From positions 78,902-142,901 of IMG/VR virus record IMGVR_UViG_3300028392_000036: a stretch of 64,000 nt of DNA; one strand, written 5' to 3'. Numbering within the stretch: the first letter of the stretch is position 1; each line of letters begins with the position of its first letter. The stretch is from a virus. The notes beneath the pieces were generated by a model that ran no database searches, was not told where the DNA came from, and was given only the letters and a program-made list of their open reading frames with translations. The translations under genes were made by a program, and so were the position numbers. Shown here one piece after another: positions 21,872 through 30,070 of the stretch.

Positions 21872-22691
21872 ATTTGGAGACCTTGATTTTGAAAATGATC
21901 AAGGTGCCGAAGTCTTGATTCTTGGCGGCGACATCTGTGTTGCTCACGACATTGCCCAACGTGATCCATATGGCGTTATGGGTCCAGAGTATCGTAGCAA
22001 TCGCTTTCACGATTTCTTCCAACGCTGTCATGATCGTTTTCCACACGTGATCTACATTGTGGGCAATCACGAATACTACAATGGTGACTTTGCCACTAGT
22101 TTTGCACACCTAAAGGATGTGCTGGGCTATTTGCCCAATTTGCACATTCTAGAAAAAGAGTCAATCATGATTGGTGACACCACATTCTTGTGTGGTACGC
22201 TATGGACCGACATGAATCGCGAAGATCCAGATACCTTGTATCGCATTCGCAGTTACATGAATGATTTTAAAATCATCCGGGACAGTCGTTATCCTGTGCA
22301 TTACAAAGACTCGGAAGGCAAACGACACACACGTGAGGGCCGATTCAGTCCTGAAGCCAGTGTGGAAGAGCACCGTGCCATGTTGAAATTTGTTGAAGAG
22401 TCAATTGCGTCCAATCCCACTGCTAAGTATGTGGTAGTTGGTCATCACTCGCCCAGCAGATCAAGTACTCACCCGCAGTATGCAGATCAAACCATGGTGA
22501 ATGGTGCTTACAGTAGCAACTTGGATGAATTTATAATGGATCGTCCACAGATTAAACTTTGGACACATGGACATACTCACCATGAGTTTGACTACATGAT
22601 TGGCTCGTGCCGCGTGATGTGTAACCCACGCGGCTACGACGGATACGAGGAACAGGCAAGACAATGGAAACTGAAAACAGTAGATATTTGA
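21837..22691 (+). CDS. Calcineurin-like metallophosphoesterase
   Basis: A 284-residue enzyme from a GTG start. The full metallophosphoesterase motif series is present: SDVHLE (DxH), GGDI, GNHEYY (GNHE), GHHSP and THGHTHHEFDY (GHxH). It binds two metals and hydrolyses phosphate esters; the substrate is unknown (nucleotides, RNA ends or second messengers are possible). A cyclic-nucleotide role against CBASS-type defence is a thought, not evidence. The 35-bp overlap with the upstream gene suggests coupling. Confidence 0.88.
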   Translation: MKISLVSDVHLEFGDLDFENDQGAEVLILGGDICVAHDIAQRDPYGVMGPEYRSNRFHDFFQRCHDRFPHVIYIVGNHEYYNGDFATSFAHLKDVLGYLPNLHILEKESIMIGDTTFLCGTLWTDMNREDPDTLYRIRSYMNDFKIIRDSRYPVHYKDSEGKRHTREGRFSPEASVEEHRAMLKFVEESIASNPTAKYVVVGHHSPSRSSTHPQYADQTMVNGAYSSNLDEFIMDRPQIKLWTHGHTHHEFDYMIGSCRVMCNPRGYDGYEEQARQWKLKTVDI

Positions 22692-22870
22692 ATTGGTTCC
22701 GGTACAGTGGGATCAGTGTTATTTTTACACTGAACCCACTGCATTGGCGCTTGGTACCCGGTGCTAGACGTGAGCCCAACGATGGATGGCCCAGTCCCAA
22801 TGAACGCACTTGGAGCGTGAGTTGGTTGTTCTTGACCATACGTGGATGGATTGACAATGGAGATTGGTAA
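22664..22870 (+). CDS. Small Trp-rich protein
   Basis: A 68-residue protein overlapping the phosphoesterase end by 28 bp. Rich in Trp (WFRYSG, HWRLVPGA, WSVSWLFLTIRGW). Ends in a TAATG overlap with the next gene. Unknown function. Confidence 0.6.
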   Translation: METENSRYLNWFRYSGISVIFTLNPLHWRLVPGARREPNDGWPSPNERTWSVSWLFLTIRGWIDNGDW

Positions 22871-23022
22871 TGCGAGAGTATGCAGAGTTGATCATACTTG
22901 CGGTGCTGATTGCATTGGCTGTGATCAACAACTGTGTAATGGGCCAAGACGGTGAACGTGCGGCACTGGATCAAATACGCAATTCAAGTGGATACTTAAT
23001 ACGATATGGACAAACAAACTAA
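22870..23022 (+). CDS. Tiny single-pass membrane protein
   Basis: A 50-residue product: MREYAELIILAVLIALAVIN is a membrane helix, and the rest is a hydrophilic tail (QDGERAALDQIR). TAATG start overlap and 17-nt overlap with the next gene support it. Confidence 0.6.
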   Translation: MREYAELIILAVLIALAVINNCVMGQDGERAALDQIRNSSGYLIRYGQTN

Positions 23023-23278
23023 ACAACTAGCCGAACAAGCAGGTTTTGTACTGGATGAATTACCAGATACAGTATTACTTCCATTGGAGGAATTTGCCAA
23101 ATTGTTACGAGGTGCTAATACTCGTGAAGTGATTGCATTGTGTGCCAACACAATCAACCGCAACCTCAATGAACAAAAACAAAAAACAAAACAACGTTGG
23201 GATATGGTAGAAGCCGCGGTAATAGTAACAGCATTAGTAGTCTGGGGTGCCTGGTGGTACACTCGGTTGCATAATTAA
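23006..23278 (+). CDS. Small membrane protein
   Basis: A 90-residue protein, soluble helical N-part (EEFAKLLRGANTREVIALC) and C-terminal membrane segment (AAVIVTALVVWGAWWY). Probably tail-anchored. Its start overlaps the preceding stop. Function unknown. Confidence 0.65.
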   Translation: MDKQTKQLAEQAGFVLDELPDTVLLPLEEFAKLLRGANTREVIALCANTINRNLNEQKQKTKQRWDMVEAAVIVTALVVWGAWWYTRLHN

Positions 23279-23288
23279 AGGGTCGGAC

Positions 23289-24002
23289 ATGAAAGTTTAT
23301 ATTTCGAAATATCGAGATCACTGGATCTCACCTTACACTATATTGGACTATGTGTTCTTTTGGACTGACTGGTCCAAGTGCAGTCGAGACAAACGTATTC
23401 GCAGTCTTGAAGAAGAACGCACGTATGTAGAACATCCGGCCTGGGTAGAACGCTGGAGCGACCGCCTGGAACCCATTAGTCGTGCTATTCAATGGATATT
23501 AGATCGTGTGCATCCAGCCATCAACCTTGTGAAAATTGATCGTTGGGATACCTGGAGCATGGACCATACCTTGAGTCCCATCATCTTGCCCATGCTCAAG
23601 CAACTGAAAACAACTCAGCACGGTGCAGGGTTTGTAGACGATGACGATGTACCAGAGGAACTAAAATCAACATCAGCCCCGCCAAAAGAGAACGAATGGG
23701 ACACTGATGCCAATCACTTTGCTCGTTGGGAATATGTGCTGGATGAAATGATCTTTGCATTTGAGTGCAAAACAGATGACTCTTGGCAGGATGAGTTCTG
23801 TTCAGGCGAGATTGACATGCTATGGGTTCCTGTGGACAAAGACGGCAACGAAGTGCCCAAAGGTGAACACCGATACCATCAAATGAAAGACGGCCCCAAC
23901 AACACCTACAAATGCGATTATGAAGGTATGAAAGTGGTAGAAACACGTATACAAAACGGCTTCCGCTTGTTCGGTAGATACTACCAAAATCTTTGGGATT
24001 GA
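23289..24002 (+). CDS. Conserved-type T4-like phage protein
   Basis: A 237-residue protein from ATG 23289. The start MKVYISKYRDHWISPYTI is a pattern I associate with a protein conserved in T4-like phages of aquatic bacteria. The middle has a helical segment (WILDRVHPAINLVKIDRWDTWS) and the end a strand-rich motif (NNTYKCDYEGMKVVETRIQNGFRLFGRYYQNLWD). It lacks a signal or enzyme motif. Function unknown; late or virion role not implied by promoters. Confidence 0.75.
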   Translation: MKVYISKYRDHWISPYTILDYVFFWTDWSKCSRDKRIRSLEEERTYVEHPAWVERWSDRLEPISRAIQWILDRVHPAINLVKIDRWDTWSMDHTLSPIILPMLKQLKTTQHGAGFVDDDDVPEELKSTSAPPKENEWDTDANHFARWEYVLDEMIFAFECKTDDSWQDEFCSGEIDMLWVPVDKDGNEVPKGEHRYHQMKDGPNNTYKCDYEGMKVVETRIQNGFRLFGRYYQNLWD

Positions 24003-24003
24003 T

Positions 24004-24258
24004 ATGTCATTTAAACATCTGGTTAGAGACATGATGACCTACTCTGAAAACTTAGGCGTAGAATTTACTCCCAACTCAATACCCAGGAGCGACTACGATG
24101 AGTGGCGAAAACAATACACCTGGGACGCTCTCCATGATCTACGCTATGGACAAAGTTTCTGCAACTACTTTGGCATCACAGATCAACGAATCTTCTTTGA
24201 GCGAAACTGGTTGGTTTGCGACACAGTAATTCAGCGAGAGTGGCTTGCAAGATCCTAA
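24004..24258 (+). CDS. Small phage protein
   Basis: An 84-residue hydrophilic protein, 1 nt after the preceding stop. It contains FGITDQRIFFERNWLVCDTVIQREWL near the C-terminus. No domain recognised. The next gene overlaps it by 14 bp. Confidence 0.6.
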   Translation: MSFKHLVRDMMTYSENLGVEFTPNSIPRSDYDEWRKQYTWDALHDLRYGQSFCNYFGITDQRIFFERNWLVCDTVIQREWLARS

Positions 24259-24487
24259 ATTTCCACATGGTGCATGTATTGACTGGGGGTATCGTATGGA
24301 CACCCAGTCGCAATGGGATGATGTGGCCATGTGGGGATTTGAAACATTTGGTCTCCCTGGTGAACGATATGTGACTGACATAAACATACACGACATGACC
24401 TGGTGGTTTCGTAGTGAACAGGATCGCTTGGTGTTTGTACTACGCAATGGCCTGGCTCGATGTATACAGTTAGAGTTGACAACATAG
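24245..24487 (+). CDS. Small protein of the FxSExDxxxFxLxx type
   Basis: An 80-residue protein from a TTG start overlapping the previous gene. The C-terminus WWFRSEQDRLVFVLRNG matches a recurring motif also seen at 24460, 25488 and 32428 (aromatic strand, acidic turn, then FxLxW). These appear to be a paralogous small-protein family of unknown function. Confidence 0.6.
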   Translation: MQDPKFPHGACIDWGYRMDTQSQWDDVAMWGFETFGLPGERYVTDINIHDMTWWFRSEQDRLVFVLRNGLARCIQLELTT

Positions 24488-24678
24488 AAGTTTTTGATGC
24501 TCTTGATCTAAAGAATCGATTGATCCAGGATGGCCTGGTTGCAGACCGAGATTTTGAGTGGGCTTGGATCACTGCCGAATATGATCAATTCACCGGATGG
24601 ACCAGACAAAAACATGCTGAATTTCGATTTACGGATCCATCCTTGGCCACCTTCTATCAGTTGAAATGGTTGAGATAA
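24460..24678 (+). CDS. Small protein of the FxSExDxxxFxLxW type
   Basis: A 72-residue protein whose end, AEFRFTDPSLATFYQLKWLR, carries the same motif as its neighbour at 24245. It overlaps that gene by 28 bp. Unknown function. Confidence 0.6.
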   Translation: MYTVRVDNIEVFDALDLKNRLIQDGLVADRDFEWAWITAEYDQFTGWTRQKHAEFRFTDPSLATFYQLKWLR

Positions 24679-24687
24679 GTATTCTTG

Positions 24688-25485
24688 ATGTTCAAGAAAA
24701 TACTAATCACAATTGCATTGTGTGTGACTGTATCAGCCTATGCCGATAGTGTGTTGCTGTACAACCTAAGCCAAGATCGAACAGTGATGAGTCGTGATGC
24801 TGATCGAGTACGTAGTATTGCATCAATAACCAAGATCATGACTGCCATGGTTGCATTGGATTATGACAAGGATCTCAGTCGACGACTGATGTTGAGCAAA
24901 GTAGTTCGTGGCCATTTGCCCCAACAGGCGTACACCCGTGAACAACTGCTGAAAGCCATGCTGATCAATTCCGACAATGCGGCTGCCGAAACCATTGCTG
25001 AAGATTATCCCGGTGGTCGTAGTGCCTTTGTAGCCAGAATGAATATACAGGCTGATATATGGGGTATGAAAGATACCAACTTTGTTGATCCAAGTGGTCT
25101 GGGAGTATTCAATGTTAGCACGGTTCGGGACGTGGCCAACATGATGTCTACTGCCGCAGGCTACTGGTTTATTACCGAAGTTAGCAGTCAAAAACACACG
25201 GCCATCGAAACCAGATACAAGAAGAAAATTAGAACCATACGTTTGCCGCATACATCAGGTCAATTGTTGTTTACATTTGATTCAGTGCTGGTCAGCAAAA
25301 CTGGACTAACTTCGTCAGCTGGTTGGTGTGTGGGTATGGTAGTGGAACAAAACAACCAAAAGTATGTAGTGGTCGTTCTAGGCAGCCGTGACAAACGCGA
25401 GCGATTGGAAACAGTCAAGAACATACGCTACAACCATATTGATGATGCAAATTTAAAGCACATACGATTTTCAACTAATTATTAG
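24688..25485 (+). CDS. D-alanyl-D-alanine carboxypeptidase (PBP5-type, S11)
   Basis: A 265-residue periplasmic peptidase: signal MFKKILITIALCVTVSAYA, then the SxxK motif (SITK), the SxN motif (NSDNAA) and the KTG motif (VSKTGLTSSAGWC), in the order of S11 DD-carboxypeptidases. These enzymes trim the terminal D-Ala of peptidoglycan stem peptides. The C-terminal anchor of cellular PBP5 is absent and the protein is short. It may alter the wall of the infected cell or help lysis. The start at ATG 24688 gives a clean signal. Confidence 0.88.
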   Translation: MFKKILITIALCVTVSAYADSVLLYNLSQDRTVMSRDADRVRSIASITKIMTAMVALDYDKDLSRRLMLSKVVRGHLPQQAYTREQLLKAMLINSDNAAAETIAEDYPGGRSAFVARMNIQADIWGMKDTNFVDPSGLGVFNVSTVRDVANMMSTAAGYWFITEVSSQKHTAIETRYKKKIRTIRLPHTSGQLLFTFDSVLVSKTGLTSSAGWCVGMVVEQNNQKYVVVVLGSRDKRERLETVKNIRYNHIDDANLKHIRFSTNY

Positions 25486-25487
25486 TA

Positions 25488-25727
25488 ATGAAGCACACTC
25501 TTGATACGCCGTTTGAAATCCGACTGGGTGATAGTTTTAACTTTGCCCGAGAGATACACAAACCTTTTGGCGAATTAGATCGGGTACTGGCTTGGTGTAA
25601 GACCGAGCTGGTAGGCGAGTGGCGTTGGCAACTGGTAGATGTCAGCACAGACAAGCGTCCTGGCCGCTATATTTTCTACTTTGATTCAGAACGTGACTAC
25701 TTTGCTTTCACGCTGTATTGGCAGTAA
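25488..25727 (+). CDS. Small protein of the FxSExDxxxFxLxW type
   Basis: A 79-residue protein ending RYIFYFDSERDYFAFTLYW, the motif shared with 24245, 24460 and 32428. Located 2 nt after the carboxypeptidase gene. Function unknown. Confidence 0.6.
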   Translation: MKHTLDTPFEIRLGDSFNFAREIHKPFGELDRVLAWCKTELVGEWRWQLVDVSTDKRPGRYIFYFDSERDYFAFTLYWQ

Positions 25728-25731
25728 TTTG

Positions 25732-26547
25732 TTATCGAACAGCGCCAGCGATGTCGGCTTTGCTGATGTTCCTAGCACCCATAACATCGTTGCCATATTC
25801 CGTCCAGTCCACTGCCTGCCAAGGTGCTAGATCACCCCGAACAAAAAAGAAACTGTTGGGATTGGCCAGTTCAAATCCTTGTGTGATGATTTGCCCAGCA
25901 CGTCGGCCCTTCATCCTGAATGCAAAGTCGGCATCAGCAGGATCACGCACAAACTCATATCGGCCACTGGGCTTGGGCGGCTGAATTTGAGGTCGCTTTA
26001 CTTCGGTCCTGCGCCAAATTTGTGCCACTGCCGGAACATCGTATCCGCGTCGTGGGCCCTCACTGGGCAGGTAAAAACTATTGCGTGGTAGCACGTATTC
26101 GTCCATGAGTTCAAAGTCGTCGTCCAATCTATTTTGTATGCTGGGTCTGCGAAATGTGCGCGGAACAATTTGTGCAATGAAATCTGCAAAGGTTGAGGCC
26201 TTGTTGAAGAACCGGATGGCCAGATCTGATCCACGACCAAACGGAGGATTTTGTATGACCATGAGCCCTGGTTGACGTTGGTGTTGTGCTGTGAAGAAGT
26301 CTTGTCGAGTAATCTTGGGACTCTTGGGATCCAAATCATACATTTCAATACCAGGAAAATAACGTGCCAGATCTTGATTGCCTGCGGCTGGTTCAATCAT
26401 GCGTGACACTGGCAAGCGGTGACTTTTGACCCAGTTGGCAAATTGTTCTGCCGCTTGCGGACGAGTAAAGAACTGATCGTGCTCTACACCAGCAGATTGT
26501 TTACGCTGTGCTTGGGTTTTTTCCGGGATAAATTCGTTGAAACGCAT
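25732..26547 (-). CDS. Adenine-type DNA methyltransferase with capsid-targeting-like tag
   Basis: A 271-residue protein from ATG 26547. After a short tag (MRFNEFIPEK; IPE-K fits the gp21-type (L/I)xE site) it shows SAM-binding motif I (IEPAAGNQDL, residues 51-60) and catalytic motif IV (NPPFG, 100-104), as in N6-adenine methyltransferases; no target-recognition domain is obvious. An AAATAAATAC late box sits 3 nt before the ATG, the same as for superoxide dismutase. Together these suggest a late-made, perhaps virion-packed methyltransferase that could protect injected DNA. A longer start (26646) is rejected. Confidence 0.8.
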   Translation of the reverse strand: MRFNEFIPEKTQAQRKQSAGVEHDQFFTRPQAAEQFANWVKSHRLPVSRMIEPAAGNQDLARYFPGIEMYDLDPKSPKITRQDFFTAQHQRQPGLMVIQNPPFGRGSDLAIRFFNKASTFADFIAQIVPRTFRRPSIQNRLDDDFELMDEYVLPRNSFYLPSEGPRRGYDVPAVAQIWRRTEVKRPQIQPPKPSGRYEFVRDPADADFAFRMKGRRAGQIITQGFELANPNSFFFVRGDLAPWQAVDWTEYGNDVMGARNISKADIAGAVR

Positions 26548-26550
26548 AGA

Positions 26551-26560
26551 GTATTTATTT
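26551..26560 (-). promoter_or_regulatory. T4-late-like promoter box (AAATAAATAC)
   Basis: Minus-strand AAATAAATAC, 3 nt before the ATG of the tagged methyltransferase. Identical in sequence and spacing to the box at 37705. Confidence 0.6.
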
Positions 26561-26578
26561 GTAATACTTGAGTAGTAC
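26561..26578. repeat. Dispersed palindrome, copy 3
   Basis: GTAATACT-TG-AGTAGTAC. It directly abuts the -35 of the next plus-strand promoter and the late box of the minus-strand methyltransferase. Confidence 0.6.
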
Positions 26579-26607
26579 TTGACAAAAATACCCAATACCT
26601 GTATAAT
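26579..26607 (+). promoter_or_regulatory. Sigma70-like promoter
   Basis: TTGACA (26579-26584), 17-nt spacer, TG-TATAAT (26602-26607). Confidence 0.75.
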
Positions 26608-26638
26608 GCAAGCATAGCAACTTTTAATAGGTGTCACT

Positions 26639-26875
26639 TTGAGCATAGAAATAAAAAATCTAACCCCCGAGCAAGTAGAAATGCTGGATGCTATGTGGGC
26701 CTGTGAATCAGCAGAAGAATACCTGGCATGGTATCACTTGCTGGACGCTGAAGATCAAGAACAGGCAGATCTACTGCAACGCATGATCATTCTTGAAACC
26801 ATGGATGAGATGTTGGAAGAAGTGAGTGATGGCTATGCTGAAATTAAAACCTATTTAAAAAAGTTTATGCTATGA
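26639..26875 (+). CDS. Small T4-like phage protein
   Basis: A 78-residue helical, acidic protein from TTG 26639. The start IEIKNLTPEQVEMLDAMWAC is a pattern I recall from small T4-like phage proteins. Ends in an ATGA overlap. Function unknown. Confidence 0.65.
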   Translation: MSIEIKNLTPEQVEMLDAMWACESAEEYLAWYHLLDAEDQEQADLLQRMIILETMDEMLEEVSDGYAEIKTYLKKFML

Positions 26876-27204
26876 ACCATCACTTTGTTGTTGTGTGGGA
26901 TAACACTGGCCTAGAGTACATAGGTGACATTACTGCTGACGAAACGAATCGCAGTTGGTCGGCATTGCAAGGCAAACCTGTCGGTAGCGCCTTGCCAAAC
27001 CTCAATCACATGATACTTCGTGCTAGATACAATCCACAGCGCCACTATGAGATCTATCAGGTGGAAGCCACAGATGGTATCACTGCTGATGACATACGAG
27101 AAATGTTTACAGCCAGTCCACAAACAGCCGCGGACACAATCCGCAGACTCGGTCACTGCTACTTTAGTGACAGGGTCCAAGAAGACCGCGTGGTAATACG
27201 TTGA
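26872..27204 (+). CDS. Small phage protein
   Basis: A 110-residue alpha/beta protein (HHFVVVWDNTGLEYIGDI; REMFTASPQTAADTIRRLGHCYF). Coupled by ATGA and TGATG-type overlaps with both neighbours. No function recognised. Confidence 0.65.
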   Translation: MNHHFVVVWDNTGLEYIGDITADETNRSWSALQGKPVGSALPNLNHMILRARYNPQRHYEIYQVEATDGITADDIREMFTASPQTAADTIRRLGHCYFSDRVQEDRVVIR

Positions 27205-27353
27205 TGGACGAACTTAAAATACGGTTTGACGAGGATGAATGTAAGTACTATGTGTATTTCAACGGACCTTGGGGACAATGTGCCTATCAAAGCGATCCGT
27301 TTGACACACTAGAAGAAGCTGAAGCCTTCAAACAAGAACAGGAAAAACAATGA
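27204..27353 (+). CDS. Small acidic protein (49 residues)
   Basis: Product starts MDELKIRFDEDECKYYVYFN and ends in a charged helix. Coupled to both neighbours by one- to four-base overlaps. Function unknown. Confidence 0.6.
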   Translation: MDELKIRFDEDECKYYVYFNGPWGQCAYQSDPFDTLEEAEAFKQEQEKQ

Positions 27354-28288
27354 TTACAACAATTAATGGCGATATGTTAGAGGTAGCGGATCAAATTACA
27401 GACGGATCCATTGACCTACTGCTGACAGATCCACCTTACAACATCAGTGAGGACGGAGCCCAGCCAGTGTGGATTGACAAGGCCACTGGCAAAAACAAAA
27501 CAAACATACACAATCAAAAATTCAGCGAGAGTTTTGACCAGAACTGGGATGAAGTGGGACACGATGAGTTCTTGCAACAGATCAATGGCTGGGCTGAGGT
27601 TTGGTTCAAGAAAATCCGCAAAGGTGGAAGTTTTGCCATCTTTATCAGCGACCAGTATGTGAGCTATCTCTGGACTGCCATGGAGAACGCAGGATTTGAA
27701 CCCAAGCGTGTGTGGACCTGGAAGAAGCCAGCGGCAGTACCGTTCAACCGTCAGGTCAATCCTGTGAGTGCCTGTGAGTATGTGCTTTTTGGCATCAAGC
27801 CCAAGGGCCCTAGAACTTTTAATGCAAATGCCACCAAGGGTTCAATTGTGGAACGCTATGCATCAGCAGACAAGGTCAGTAGTATTGTTTACAAAATGGT
27901 CAAGGATGCCGACAGTCTCGATAACCTTGACAAGATCTTTGATGAGGCCAAGAAAGAAGCCAAACGTATGTTGGCTGATCGCAAGACTGAAGAAGGTTTA
28001 ATACAATGTGTGATTCCAAACACCATCACCTACAGTGGTGGTCTGGGCAAGGGCAAGATACATCCTACACAAAAGCCCACTGAGATCTTGGAGTACTTTA
28101 TTGAGTTGTTGAGCAACCCAGGCAACACAGTACTAGATACATTTGCAGGCAGTGGCTCCACTGGTATCGCGTGTGAGAACCGAAATAGAAACTGTATTTT
28201 GATTGAACGTGATCCGGGTATGTTTGCAAAGATGCAAGCTCGAGTTGATGAAAAAACCGCACAATCCAACATAGTTGAGTTCATTTGA
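27350..28288 (+). CDS. Site-specific DNA methyltransferase (beta-type N4/N6)
   Basis: A 312-residue methyltransferase. Motif order is TDPPY (motif IV, residue 26-30) first, then IHPTQKP and the SAM-binding DTFAGSGSTGIACENR near the C-terminus, as in beta-class N6-adenine or N4-cytosine enzymes. The middle region (WVRP-type target region, about 110-210) would give sequence specificity. It may protect phage DNA from host restriction or regulate transcription. The operon it closes starts at the promoter 26579. The next promoter overlaps its stop codon. Confidence 0.9.
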   Translation: MITTINGDMLEVADQITDGSIDLLLTDPPYNISEDGAQPVWIDKATGKNKTNIHNQKFSESFDQNWDEVGHDEFLQQINGWAEVWFKKIRKGGSFAIFISDQYVSYLWTAMENAGFEPKRVWTWKKPAAVPFNRQVNPVSACEYVLFGIKPKGPRTFNANATKGSIVERYASADKVSSIVYKMVKDADSLDNLDKIFDEAKKEAKRMLADRKTEEGLIQCVIPNTITYSGGLGKGKIHPTQKPTEILEYFIELLSNPGNTVLDTFAGSGSTGIACENRNRNCILIERDPGMFAKMQARVDEKTAQSNIVEFI

Positions 28289-28313
28289 CCTAATTCAATA
28301 AATTTGTTATAAT
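28285..28313 (+). promoter_or_regulatory. Sigma70-like promoter, TTGACC class
   Basis: TTGACC (28285-28290, overlapping the methyltransferase stop), 17-nt spacer, TATAAT (28308-28313). An ATG lies 6 nt after the -10. Confidence 0.75.
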
Positions 28314-28319
28314 ACACTT

Positions 28320-28346
28320 ATGTTTAATTTTTGGAGTACCGTATGA
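28320..28346 (+). CDS. Leaderless 8-residue leader ORF
   Basis: ATG at the predicted transcription start encodes MFNFWSTV and stops in an ATGA overlap with the next gene. The layout suggests translational coupling; it also carries the SD of the next gene. Confidence 0.45.
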   Translation: MFNFWSTV

Positions 28347-29476
28347 CCAAGGCTGTGACATCTAACCTAGTAGTAAATCCCTTTGCGCCACCACCTAAGA
28401 TTGTGCAAACCCCGTTGGTGTCAACTGGGAATATCTATGATCCATTGGTTCCCCGTGCAATGGCCATTGCCAATGAAGATGTGGTTCAAGAGGCTATAGA
28501 TGCTTTGCGTACCCGACTTCAAGGAACTCCATACCGTCAAGAACATTTTGGACGGCTTGAAGAGTTAGAATCCAATTTGATCGATATCAATATTGATATT
28601 CAACGTCTATTAGAAACGCCACATATTGCAAAAAATATTATTGAGCTGTTTGATCCTCGAATCATGCAACCACTCAATGTTATTTTTATTAAAGAAACCG
28701 GACGCTACAGTGCCTGGGAGGGCCAACAAAGTGGCACAGCCTTTGCATTGATGATGCATTTTGGATTGATTACTCCTGACACCTTAATTCAATGTAAAGT
28801 GGTAGATGATGATCTTGTGGTACCTGGCTCAGACTTGGCTGGTGAGGCTGTGGGCAATTACGGATTTCGTTGTATCAATTACAAAGGGCGCAAGGAACCT
28901 GATTTATTTTGGATCTTTAGAAGTATGGTCAATGGTGTTCGGCTCTATAAAAGTACACTGACGGAAGATTTACAGGCCAACGAAATTCAAAATATGTTGC
29001 AAACTCACAGTATGTTTTCAGCACCCGGACTTGAAGCTCGCGGGCAAAAAGCCAAACCGGGTATGGTCACTCACATCAGCAGTATGTTAAACATAGCCGG
29101 ACACGGTACCGAGTCAGAAAAATTTGATATAACCAAAGCAGATTTAGATTGGGTGCTAGGTTGGCACAATCGCTACTACGCCAGCGAAAAGGGTGTGAAC
29201 GGTGGTTATTTAATTACATTCGGACGTTTTGCCGCATTGTGTCGTGAGCAAGATATAGCAATTACCAAAGAACACGAGCTTGAGTTTTTCCAGCATATGA
29301 AACGCTACGGATCGCCAAAAGCATTCCACGATGATTGCAAGCAACGATACAAAAAAGTATATGGTGGATGGTCAGACGCTTGCCTATTACCAATCTGGCA
29401 GAAAGATTATATGAAACGTGGCGGCACCTTGCCATTACCAACTATCAAGAATTACAATGAATACAAATCTCTCTGA
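28343..29476 (+). CDS. ParB/Srx-fold-like protein
   Basis: A 377-residue protein from ATG 28343. The stretch NVIFIKETGRYSAWEGQQSGTAF (about residues 110-135) resembles the ParB/sulfiredoxin-type core (strand, then G.y.v.eGQh). No CTP-binding or HTH motif is certain. A C-terminal region (YMKRGGTLPLPTIKN) is basic. It lies next to a methyltransferase and a GIY-YIG-like protein, so a DNA-processing role is plausible; confidence in the family is modest. Confidence 0.6.
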   Translation: MTKAVTSNLVVNPFAPPPKIVQTPLVSTGNIYDPLVPRAMAIANEDVVQEAIDALRTRLQGTPYRQEHFGRLEELESNLIDINIDIQRLLETPHIAKNIIELFDPRIMQPLNVIFIKETGRYSAWEGQQSGTAFALMMHFGLITPDTLIQCKVVDDDLVVPGSDLAGEAVGNYGFRCINYKGRKEPDLFWIFRSMVNGVRLYKSTLTEDLQANEIQNMLQTHSMFSAPGLEARGQKAKPGMVTHISSMLNIAGHGTESEKFDITKADLDWVLGWHNRYYASEKGVNGGYLITFGRFAALCREQDIAITKEHELEFFQHMKRYGSPKAFHDDCKQRYKKVYGGWSDACLLPIWQKDYMKRGGTLPLPTIKNYNEYKSL

Positions 29477-29819
29477 TTCATATCACTTTTATCTTTGGCG
29501 TCATCGCTACATAGATGACGATACTGAGGCCACAGTGACTCGAACTTGTTTTGGAATAACCTCCAATCTTGACAAGAGACAAAACGGATATGAAGGGCAC
29601 GTGGGACATCCTATCCGCTGGGCAGCCGTTTGGCAAGGCCCTGAAAGACAGATACGTGAATTAGAGCATCGTCTCAAAGCCGCTTTTAGAGACTATCTAT
29701 TTGCCGGCCACAATGACTTTGTTTACGAGTGGGTGGACGAGACTGTACCTTACGAAAGTGTAAGAAATTGGGTAGAATGGGAAGTTGAAAATACATTTGC
29801 TGATATAGGAAAACTATGA
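29457..29819 (+). CDS. GIY-YIG-like nuclease-fold protein
   Basis: A 120-residue protein starting inside the end of the previous gene (20-bp overlap). The pattern YHFYLWRHRY...CFGITSNLDKRQNGYEGHVG matches the GIY-YIG two-strand core and following helix, and a Glu-rich helix (RELEHRLKAAF) comes next. Small stand-alone members act as homing or DNA-processing endonucleases. Its end overlaps the next gene (ATGA). Confidence 0.7.
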   Translation: MNTNLSDSYHFYLWRHRYIDDDTEATVTRTCFGITSNLDKRQNGYEGHVGHPIRWAAVWQGPERQIRELEHRLKAAFRDYLFAGHNDFVYEWVDETVPYESVRNWVEWEVENTFADIGKL

Positions 29820-30070
29820 GCGTTTTACATTTCAAAGCCAGACCATGGACGGTGTTTGATCCTGCCAACAAAGAACACCGGCGTTGGTATAACCAGTTTG
29901 TAACACACGGTGGATGGGGGCAATGTCCTTACAGATTTATTGTGCCCGAAGACCACGGCGATTTGATTACCATGTGCCAACGCAGTCTAGTGCGGTTTTA
30001 TGTGGAGCACGAGTTTAAAATTGTTGTAAAAAAGCCACAAAAAAGAGCCCGGAAAAAAGTAATACGTTAG
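29816..30070 (+). CDS. Small phage protein
   Basis: An 84-residue protein with aromatic and basic residues and a basic tail (KKPQKRARKKVIR). The stop codon lies inside palindrome copy 4. Unknown function. Confidence 0.6.
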   Translation: MSVLHFKARPWTVFDPANKEHRRWYNQFVTHGGWGQCPYRFIVPEDHGDLITMCQRSLVRFYVEHEFKIVVKKPQKRARKKVIR

